From contig CAZCZS010000008.1 in assembly GCA_964503355.1 (NCBI GenBank), positions 1-36,963 of the forward strand: 36,963 nucleotides of DNA, read 5' to 3'. Made by a program: the position numbers and the translations under genes. Source of the stretch: Mesoaciditoga sp964503355. GTDB lineage: Bacteria > Thermotogota > Thermotogae > Mesoaciditogales > Mesoaciditogaceae. Below the pieces are notes generated by a model that was not told the DNA's origin, did no database searches, and saw only the letters and a list, made by a program, of their open reading frames with translations. This document shows, one piece after another, positions 30,598 through 36,963 of the stretch (position 1 is its first letter; every line of letters begins with the position of its first letter).

Positions 30598-31644
30598 TCA
30601 AAGTTTGGAAGGCATGCGCGCGTACAGCAATGCGTCCTCTCGCTTTATCTTTCCGGCTGCTATGGCCTTTCTTAACGCATCATCGAAAGTGATCATTCCA
30701 AATTTCGAACCGGTCTCTATCAACGAATCTATTTGGTGAACTTTGTTTTCACGTATGAGGTTCTTAACTCCCACGGTGGCATTTAGAATTTCAACTATTG
30801 GAACGTAAGATTTTCCATCCACACTTGGTAAAAGACGTTGGTATGCCACACCAACCAAGGTGTTTGCCAACTGTATGGCGATTTGTTTCTGCTGATGTTC
30901 CGGAAAAACGTCTATGATCCTTTCCGGAGCAGAGCCCGCCGAATTTGTATGAATGGTTGAAAAGACGAGATGCCCCGTTTCCGCGGCGGTTAAAGCCAAG
31001 CGCATCGTATCCAAGTCCCTCATTTCGCCTACGAGTATGACATCCGGATCTTGTCTGAGAGCGTACTTTAAACCATCTGAAAAAGAGTTTGTGTCGTAGC
31101 CGAGTTGTCTTTGATGAACAAGCGCCTTTTTGCTTTGAAATATGTACTCTATTGGATCTTCAATGGTTATTATATGAACGGGGCGTTCTTTGTTTATCTT
31201 GTCAACCATCGCGGCCAAGGTGGTTGATTTACCACTTCCGGTTGGTCCAGCTATGAGCACGATACCGCTGACATGATCTGAAAACTCCGAGAGGATAGGT
31301 GGTAATCCAAGTTCATCAAAATCTCTTATGTTGTAAGTTATGAGCCTGAAGGCGGCCGCTATATTACCACGTTCGAAGAATATGTTGCCTCTTACTCTTG
31401 CCACTTTTTCCAAACCGAAAGAAAAATCTTTTTCTTTTCTGTCAAGTGTCATGTTCAACGATGCCAAAAGTTCGGTGAGTAAAAGTTCTAGATCTTCACG
31501 ATTGTAAGGATCGTAGAAAGTTTGTGGTATCAATTTACCGTAAACTCTGTAAACAGGTGGCATTCCCACGCTCAAATGAACGTCAGAAGCGTGCATGCTG
31601 TTGGCTTCGATCAAAAGTTTTTTCAAATCGGTAGCCTTTTTCAT
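30598..31644 (-). CDS. pilT: Type IV pilus retraction ATPase PilT
   Basis: A 348-residue hexameric ATPase that powers pilus disassembly and twitching or DNA uptake. Walker A is GPTGSGKST at 133-141, then IITIEDPIEYIF (Asp box), RQDPDVILVGEMRD (Walker B) and the His box TAAETGHLVFSTIHTNSA. The C-terminal segment contains LIRENKVHQIDSLIETG. Length and the N-terminal domain (MHASDVHLSVGMPP) match PilT rather than PilB. ATG start behind GGGTGA. No other pil gene lies in the window; it follows an acidic unknown gene by 12 bases. Confidence 0.95.
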   Translation of the reverse strand: MKKATDLKKLLIEANSMHASDVHLSVGMPPVYRVYGKLIPQTFYDPYNREDLELLLTELLASLNMTLDRKEKDFSFGLEKVARVRGNIFFERGNIAAAFRLITYNIRDFDELGLPPILSEFSDHVSGIVLIAGPTGSGKSTTLAAMVDKINKERPVHIITIEDPIEYIFQSKKALVHQRQLGYDTNSFSDGLKYALRQDPDVILVGEMRDLDTMRLALTAAETGHLVFSTIHTNSAGSAPERIIDVFPEHQQKQIAIQLANTLVGVAYQRLLPSVDGKSYVPIVEILNATVGVKNLIRENKVHQIDSLIETGSKFGMITFDDALRKAIAAGKIKREDALLYARMPSKL

Positions 31645-31656
31645 ATTTTCACCCGT

Positions 31657-31983
31657 TCAATCATCATCATCGTAAAAATCTTCGTCGTCTTCATCGATGT
31701 AGTCCCATATCTCATCTTCCGATGTTATCAAGTTTTCTTCTATGAGTTTTTTCACCAAAGAGGTGGCTTTTTTCAGCTCATCTTTGTAATCCTTCAACAT
31801 GGTTTTTGATTCGGATTCCGTTAAACCGTTCCAAACGAGATCTTCAAGCACGCTTGATTCATCTTCTATGATGTACCCTACCTCTTCTTCCCACGTTACT
31901 TCTGGAGAAGAATAGTCCCAAATTTCGTGATCCTTTATCAAGGAAACCACTTCTTCTATTTTATCCCTCAATTCTTTTTCCAA
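31657..31983 (-). CDS. Acidic unknown protein upstream of pilT
   Basis: A 108-residue, strongly acidic protein that I do not recognise. It has no signal peptide, membrane segment or cysteine. The pentapeptide EIWDY appears twice, near residues 20 and 91, and the C-terminus is a run of Asp/Glu/Tyr (DEDDEDFYDDDD). Heptad-like helices lie between. TTG start behind AGGAGGT. It ends 12 bases before pilT and so is co-transcribed; it might be a small regulator or a partner of PilT, which is only a guess. Confidence 0.8.
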   Translation of the reverse strand: MEKELRDKIEEVVSLIKDHEIWDYSSPEVTWEEEVGYIIEDESSVLEDLVWNGLTESESKTMLKDYKDELKKATSLVKKLIEENLITSEDEIWDYIDEDDEDFYDDDD

Positions 31984-32028
31984 CGGAATTACCTCCTAAA
32001 AGTTGATTGTTTTACCAGTCGAAGATGG

Positions 32029-32037
32029 ATTATAACA
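32029..32037 (-). promoter_or_regulatory. Possible promoter of the acidic gene and pilT
   Basis: On the minus strand TATAAT (32029-32034) with an extended -10 TGT. No convincing -35 box. It is about 45 bases upstream of the TTG start. The rest of the 288-base gap to the dipeptidase gene is AT-rich and shows no other clear element. Confidence 0.45.
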
Positions 32038-32271
32038 CATTTTTACACGCGCGATGAAAACCGTTTCACCGATCTTCGTTTTGGTATTATACACCAAATA
32101 TTTTTGAGAAGTACACGTTTTCACATTTTATTTCGCACTCATTTTTTATTTTGCGTTGTATATCGATTTCACTTGTCATCGCCTGATTTTCATTCTTCAT
32201 ATTTAGAACGGTGAACGATAAAAAAACAAGGTGGTAAAATAAAGAAAGAACTCGAAGAGGAGGTAAGCGAA

Positions 32272-33633
32272 ATGAACAAAGAATTGGATAAGATCGTTCT
32301 TTCCTTGAAAGACGATCTCTTCAAGGAAGCCAGTGAGATCATCAAATTCAAAAGCGTTGAAGGTGAAAAGGAAGACGACGCTCCCTTTGGAAAAGGTGTG
32401 AAAAATGCTTTGAATTACGCTCTTGAAATAGGAAAAAAGTATGGGTTAACGGCTAAAAACGTTGATAATTACGCAGGCCATGTTGAATACGGAAGTGATG
32501 GAAAACTCTTCGGAGTGTTGGGACATTTGGACGTCGTTCCCGAAGGAGAAGGATGGAGTGTCGATCCTTACGGTGGAATAATAAAGGATGGATATCTTTG
32601 GGGAAGAGGCGCGATAGACGACAAGGGACCCACGATAGCCGCTCTTTTCGCCTTGATAGCTGTGAAAAAATTGGGCGTAGAACCTAAATCTCGAGTAAGG
32701 GTGATCTTCGGAACAAATGAGGAAACCGGTTGGAAAGGTTTGAAATACTATTTCAAACACGAAGAAATGCCCGAATGGGGTGTTACCCCAGATGCCGATT
32801 TTCCGATTATCAACTGTGAAAAAGGTATAGTCAACTTCGAAATCTCTTCCGAGAGAAACTCGAGTGATGTCGTGCTTATCAAAGGAGGAGACGCCTCAAA
32901 CATGGTGGCCGCGCACGCAAAAGCCATAATTAAAACCGAAGATAAGGCTTTGATCAAGAGATTGAACGGCTTTGTACCCAAAAACGGTGCAAAAATAGAG
33001 GCGCATTACGAAAATGGTAAAATGACGGTTGAAACCTTTGGAAAATCCGCTCACGGTTCGAAGCCCGACGAAGGAGTGAACGCCATATCCGCGCTTTTTG
33101 ATTTTCTCGTTCACGCCGATCTCGCAGATGAGGGTGTAAAGCTTTTGAATGAAAAAATAGGCTACGAAACGGACGGAAAATCGCTTGGCATCGCCGGAAT
33201 GGATGAAGCGTCTGGAAAGTTAACGCTCAACCTTGGAACGGTAGAAGCCGATGAAAGAAACATAAAGGTTGTTGTGAATATTCGCTATCCCATCTTCTTC
33301 AACGTTGACATGATAGAGTCACAGATCAAAATGGCTTTGAAAAATATGCAAGTTACACGACAACACAATCAAGCCCCTCTTTACGTCTCACCGGATAGTG
33401 ATCTTATAAAATTACTCTCTCAAGTTTACGAAGACGTGACACATCAAAAAGCTTATTTGATTTCGATAGGAGGAGGAACATATGCGAGGGCCCTTCCGAA
33501 TGCCGTTGCGTTTGGCCCACTCTTTCCAGGCAGAGAATCCCTTGAACATCAGCCAAATGAAAGGATAAGTCTTGACGATCTGCTAATGGTTTCTAGAATA
33601 TACGCTCAACTGTTGTACAGGATCATTTCATAA
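32272..33633 (+). CDS. pepV: Dipeptidase of the M20 family, PepV-like
   Basis: A 453-residue dinuclear zinc peptidase that splits dipeptides in the cytoplasm. Metal and catalytic residues are His85 and Asp87 (GHLDVVP), Asp116 (GRGAIDDKGP), Glu150/Glu151 (TNEETGW) and the DADFPII segment near 174-180; a dimerisation/lid domain lies at about 190-385, followed by the terminal FPGRESLEHQPNERIS with the last His. Length matches PepV. ATG start behind GAGGAGG. A single-gene unit followed by a terminator. Confidence 0.94.
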   Translation: MNKELDKIVLSLKDDLFKEASEIIKFKSVEGEKEDDAPFGKGVKNALNYALEIGKKYGLTAKNVDNYAGHVEYGSDGKLFGVLGHLDVVPEGEGWSVDPYGGIIKDGYLWGRGAIDDKGPTIAALFALIAVKKLGVEPKSRVRVIFGTNEETGWKGLKYYFKHEEMPEWGVTPDADFPIINCEKGIVNFEISSERNSSDVVLIKGGDASNMVAAHAKAIIKTEDKALIKRLNGFVPKNGAKIEAHYENGKMTVETFGKSAHGSKPDEGVNAISALFDFLVHADLADEGVKLLNEKIGYETDGKSLGIAGMDEASGKLTLNLGTVEADERNIKVVVNIRYPIFFNVDMIESQIKMALKNMQVTRQHNQAPLYVSPDSDLIKLLSQVYEDVTHQKAYLISIGGGTYARALPNAVAFGPLFPGRESLEHQPNERISLDDLLMVSRIYAQLLYRIIS

Positions 33634-33660
33634 GCTAGACGCTCAACTCAAACGACACTT

Positions 33661-33693
33661 ATGCACGCTTTTAAGCGTGCATTTTACTTTTTA
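33661..33693 (+). terminator. Terminator after the dipeptidase
   Basis: 8-bp stem (ATGCACGC at 33661-33668 and GCGTGCAT at 33675-33682) with a 6-base loop, followed by TTTACTTTTT. It just touches the 3' end of the convergent methyltransferase gene. Confidence 0.8.
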
Positions 33694-34371
33694 GGCTAAA
33701 ATCATTTCATCTAAAAAAACCGGGGCCTTCACTTTAAATCCTCTTTCTTTACCGTTTTTCAGCCCTTCTATCAAGATGAGTTTTGAATCCACACCTTTTT
33801 TTCCGTAAATGGGAACGAGCGTTTTAGGGGTTAAGTTGTGTTTGCGAAGGACGTCAAAGTTGTTTAAAGTGTTCACCGGTGATGTTATCATCCTGAAATA
33901 TCCCTTGTTCTTTAGAACTTTGAATGTTGATAGAACGAATCTTTCAAACACATCTTCGTTTCTTTCTAGAAATCTTCTTTTATCTTCACTCACTTTTCCA
34001 ACAACATGGAAAGGTGGATTGAAAAACACGAAATCGACGGATTCATAACCGACTATCTTTGGAACTTCCAAAACATCCGCGTTTAAAACACTTATTCTTT
34101 TGCTCAAATTGTTGAGTTTCACGAACGTTAAAGCGTTTTCGCACGCCTGCTTATCAACGTCCACAGCGATCATTTTCAACAGATCTGAATTCAACAAAGC
34201 CATTATCACCGAGGATACACCGTTTCCACATCCCATTTCGATTGCACTTTCAAATTTGGCGGCTAACGGGTAGGCTCCCAGTATAACGGAGGCATGGGTG
34301 TGCTTGATGTCAAATTTTTCAGGCGTTGCGAATTTAGGAATGGTTACCTTCAAAATTTCACCATTTCCCAT
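33691..34371 (-). CDS. TrmN6-like N6-adenine methyltransferase
   Basis: A 226-residue SAM-dependent methyltransferase. The SAM site is AIEMGCGNGVSSV and the catalytic motif is NPPF (VDFVFFNPPFHVV), which marks N6-adenine or N-glutamine methylation. Overall order (VDVDKQACENALTFVKLNN, motif IV, then LKNKGYFRMI) fits tRNA1(Val) A37 methylases (TrmN6/YfiC). The start is uncertain: ATG 34371 overlaps the GNAT gene by 22 bases; an ATG at 34407 or a TTG at 34353 are alternatives and none has a strong site. It may be translated by coupling. Confidence 0.85.
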   Translation of the reverse strand: MGNGEILKVTIPKFATPEKFDIKHTHASVILGAYPLAAKFESAIEMGCGNGVSSVIMALLNSDLLKMIAVDVDKQACENALTFVKLNNLSKRISVLNADVLEVPKIVGYESVDFVFFNPPFHVVGKVSEDKRRFLERNEDVFERFVLSTFKVLKNKGYFRMITSPVNTLNNFDVLRKHNLTPKTLVPIYGKKGVDSKLILIEGLKNGKERGFKVKAPVFLDEMILA

Positions 34372-35189
34372 TGTTTGAAGAACGGTTTCATACTCGCAGA
34401 AATACACGCTTTATCGAGTGGATCGTTTTCCGGAACGTTCATTATCAAGACACCTTTTGGAGCGTATTCGTTTTGAATGTACGCGACGACCCTTTTGAAA
34501 AAACGCTCGTAGTCTCGTCCATCTTTTGGAGCTGTATCTACTATGTAAGCGCCGTTAGAATTCACCCCCCACACGATGTATCCGATCCTCTCACCATTCT
34601 CTATTACGAAATGGTAATTATATCTTTCTTCGGATAATTTTAGACTCAAAGCTTCTCGTTGCCAATTTGGGAATCTGATTTTTTCTTTTTCGTTTAAAAT
34701 GGCCATTTCGTACACTTCTTGCGATGTTGCATCTTCCAGACGAAATGGTTTTTCATCCACAGTTTTTTCCAGGTAATAAGATGTCAAGATCCTGTTGAAT
34801 CTAAAACCGTGTTTTTCGTAAAATGAGATTGCCGGGTCATTCTGAGCCACTTCCAAAAGAGTTTCCTTTGCGTTCTTCCATTTCAGATCGTCCAACGCAT
34901 ACGTCAACAAAGCCGTTCCGTAACCTTGAGCCCTGTACTTTTTCAATATTCCAAAAGCGTCTATGCGAGCTCTGGGAGGTCTTAAAGCGTTGATACACAC
35001 ACCAACTTCCCTATCGTCGACTTTCATCAAGAAAGAATCATCCAAAGAAATTGAATTTTCCTTTATATCCAATTCAAACGAAAGCACATCCCATTTTATT
35101 GGGATAACGTAATCCTCAAAGATATCATTCACCATTTTCACTATCTTGTTTAAAGAAACACCGCTGAGCTTTTCGAAAATCACTTCCAT
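34350..35189 (-). CDS. GNAT-family acetyltransferase
   Basis: A 279-residue protein whose N-terminal half is a complete GNAT domain: IDAFGILKKYRAQGYGTALL contains the acetyl-CoA motif (RAQGYG), followed by LEVAQNDPAISFYEKHGF. The second half (about 155-279) looks like a second, degenerate GNAT fold without that motif. Substrate unknown. I chose ATG 35189 because GGGAGG lies upstream; a TTG at 35231 has no site and would abut the peptidase stop. Middle gene of a three-gene operon. Confidence 0.85.
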   Translation of the reverse strand: MEVIFEKLSGVSLNKIVKMVNDIFEDYVIPIKWDVLSFELDIKENSISLDDSFLMKVDDREVGVCINALRPPRARIDAFGILKKYRAQGYGTALLTYALDDLKWKNAKETLLEVAQNDPAISFYEKHGFRFNRILTSYYLEKTVDEKPFRLEDATSQEVYEMAILNEKEKIRFPNWQREALSLKLSEERYNYHFVIENGERIGYIVWGVNSNGAYIVDTAPKDGRDYERFFKRVVAYIQNEYAPKGVLIMNVPENDPLDKACISASMKPFFKQWEMVKF

Positions 35190-35231
35190 GACATCTATCC
35201 TCCCTTCAATCTCACTAATCTCACTTTCCAA

Positions 35232-36953
35232 TCAGATGATATTCTCTTGCGAAAGCCGTTGTACGTAAAATTTCGCATCTTCGATTATTCTTTGAGAGAT
35301 TCCAAATTCACTCTTTGACAATTTGAAAGCATCGTCAAAAGAAAATCCCAATTCCATGAAATTCAACAATTCGTATCTGAAATCCCTGAATGTCGGAACG
35401 CGCTTTGTAACTTTAAAGAACCATTCTCTGTCTTTTGAATTCATCCACACGTCTTGAACCGGCCCTCTGATCTTTCTCAAATGACGGGATACGATCTCCA
35501 TATTTTCTACGTCTTTCGCAAAAGGTTCAAGCATTTTTTTCAACTCATCAACATTTGTATAACGATGAAGATCCGTCATCTTTTTGTATGCCATGTAAGA
35601 AACCCATCTTTTAACGAGAATATCATCACTTTTGACGTAATTTTCAACGAATTCTTTCACCACGTTAGACTGGGCTTTTATGGATGTGCTTTTCGAAAAA
35701 CCGTAGGTTAAATCGAAGATGGTATTCAAAACGCCTTTTCCTATCCATTCGAACGATTCAACGCTTGATTTGTCAGGTGTGTCTTCACTTGTGTGATAAA
35801 ACCTATCCGGAAATTGCGTTAAAGAGGTTGCCGGAACGCCGATGGTTGCATCCGTGAAGATGAAATGATCTGAGCCTCCAGAATAAACGCCGGTCATCAT
35901 TTTAAAGCGATCCGTTTGTAAGTTCGCGTAGACGATATCGTTGACAAATGAGGGAAGAGACCAAGGAGTGGAAGAAACTTGCAGAATGGATCCGGTTTTC
36001 AACTGATCTTCTCCGACCATATCGAGGTTTATTCCCAATTCGAAATCGTCTTCATGATCTTGAAGATAAGCGATCGTTCCGTACATTTCTGGTACCCATA
36101 GGGCCACTATTTCTCTATCGATTCCCACATTTTTCAACACCCTTACCAATTCCGCGAGTAACGCCGAACCGCTCGCGTTATCGTTGGCACCAGGACGTGG
36201 GTGACAAAGATGCGCACTCATTACAAAAGGTTTCTTCGAACTTTTCTTTCCAAAGCGTGTTTCCACAATTTCAAGTGAATCGTTGCCTTGATCAACATAC
36301 ATCAAAGTCTCTATTTCCAAATTCCCTTTTTTTAAAAGAGATTTGATCATCTTGTACTGATCGAAACTGAGAGCAAAACCAAACGCCTTTCCATTCGCAT
36401 ACGGAGGAAAAGAAGTGTAATTCACCGAGTGAGGTAAGAGCTCCGGAGTTCTTCCTATCGATTTCACTTGAAATCTCATGTAGAAGGAAAGCACACATCT
36501 CGCACCGAATTTTTCAACTGCCAGATCGTAAACTCGTGATATATCTCCATTTGCCAAAACGGCTTTACCAGATACTTCTTTTCCTTCGTAGTCTTCAACA
36601 TTTTCGCCGCTTTCAACATCTACCACCGACAACTTTTCAATTGCGTTGGTCGGTCCAGACATGAATATCGCCGAGATCGGTGAGAGTGACAGATCGGCCA
36701 CGACATACTTACCGTTTACCTTTAAAAAGCCACCTTTTAAATTCCAGCCTTTTGGTGCTTTCCATCCTTCGTAGTCAATCCCAGCTGGATATTTCAAGAC
36801 CTTCGAGTCGCCTATGACACTCCTCACAACTTCCACAGCTTTGGAGTAACCCTTTCCACCTTTGGCCCTGTGATACTTCGAAAGTTCCCATTCTATCTCC
36901 AGAGCGTTCTGTGCCGAAAATTCACCTATCAATTCTTTTCTCAACATCTTCAC
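35232..36953 (-). CDS. M28-family metallopeptidase with inserted PA-like domain
   Basis: A 573-residue zinc peptidase related to DUF4910/M28 aminopeptidases. Metal-site segments are AHLCHPRPGANDNASG (His248, Asp258), VPEMYG (Glu289 region), INLDMVGED (Asp311) and FYHTSEDTPD (His387), with SGGSDHFIF before the last. Residues of about 85-190 form a PA-like inserted domain, and the C-terminal 160 residues are helical. No signal peptide, so probably cytoplasmic. The start is near the window edge: GTG 36953 or ATG 36947, both after GAGAGG. Upstream context is outside the window. Confidence 0.88.
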   Translation of the reverse strand: MKMLRKELIGEFSAQNALEIEWELSKYHRAKGGKGYSKAVEVVRSVIGDSKVLKYPAGIDYEGWKAPKGWNLKGGFLKVNGKYVVADLSLSPISAIFMSGPTNAIEKLSVVDVESGENVEDYEGKEVSGKAVLANGDISRVYDLAVEKFGARCVLSFYMRFQVKSIGRTPELLPHSVNYTSFPPYANGKAFGFALSFDQYKMIKSLLKKGNLEIETLMYVDQGNDSLEIVETRFGKKSSKKPFVMSAHLCHPRPGANDNASGSALLAELVRVLKNVGIDREIVALWVPEMYGTIAYLQDHEDDFELGINLDMVGEDQLKTGSILQVSSTPWSLPSFVNDIVYANLQTDRFKMMTGVYSGGSDHFIFTDATIGVPATSLTQFPDRFYHTSEDTPDKSSVESFEWIGKGVLNTIFDLTYGFSKSTSIKAQSNVVKEFVENYVKSDDILVKRWVSYMAYKKMTDLHRYTNVDELKKMLEPFAKDVENMEIVSRHLRKIRGPVQDVWMNSKDREWFFKVTKRVPTFRDFRYELLNFMELGFSFDDAFKLSKSEFGISQRIIEDAKFYVQRLSQENII

Positions 36954-36963
36954 TCATCCTCTC

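Overview
This window reads as chromosome of a member of the Thermotogota, probably outside the genus Thermotoga (family-level placement is a guess). Support comes from gene content recalled from the phylum: a FabK-type fatty-acid cluster, a three-gene GlpA/FAD-oxidoreductase/DUF1667 operon, a NifX-like/MinD/ferredoxin/radical SAM operon, a DUF5320 Gly-Arg-rich protein, Mini-RNase III next to RF1, and a sugar ABC importer. GC content is moderate, ribosome binding sites are strong (GGAGG-like), GTG and TTG starts are common, and neighbouring genes in operons often overlap by 1-4 bases. No tRNA, rRNA, CRISPR array, transposase or phage gene was seen.

Layout. (1) 66-5544, minus strand: fatty-acid synthesis operon fabF - unknown gene - fabZ - fabH - fabK - fabD - acpP, closed by a terminator; fabG and acc genes are absent here. 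(2) 5649-9696, minus: recN - DUF2207 membrane protein - adenosine-specific kinase-like gene, from a good promoter to a terminator. (3) 9591-10435: an 845-base gene-free stretch with REP-like palindromes and one copy of a short interspersed repeat. (4) 10318-10906, plus: a small exported Gly-rich protein behind a perfect consensus promoter. (5) 11002-14191, minus: ABC-2 type exporter (ATPase plus two permeases). (6) 14275-18533, plus: sugar ABC importer (binding protein, strong terminator, two permeases, MsmX/UgpC-like ATPase). (7) 18585-21927, minus: NifX-like protein, two MinD-type ATPases carrying ferredoxin domains, a ferredoxin with a Gly/Arg/Met tail, and a COG0731 radical SAM protein. 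(8) 22029-24426: divergent sensor histidine kinase and nagA. (9) 24492-28651, minus: SPW-repeat membrane protein, then the glycerol-3-phosphate oxidation operon (GlpA-like, FAD oxidoreductase, DUF1667) that ends in a peroxiredoxin. (10) 28634-30062, minus: prfA and Mini-RNase III; divergent DUF5320 gene. (11) 30537-31983, minus: pilT and an acidic unknown protein. (12) 32272-33633, plus: PepV-like dipeptidase. (13) 33691-36953, minus: M28-type peptidase, GNAT acetyltransferase and TrmN6-like methyltransferase.

How it fits together. Most of the window is housekeeping and carbon uptake. The most interesting parts are the NifX/MinD/ferredoxin/radical SAM operon, which looks like a metallocluster handling module without any nitrogenase and shares an AT-rich inverted repeat with the distant DUF5320 gene, and the glycerol-3-phosphate operon, which carries its own peroxiredoxin and has an intrinsic terminator between its probable promoter and first gene, as expected for antitermination control.
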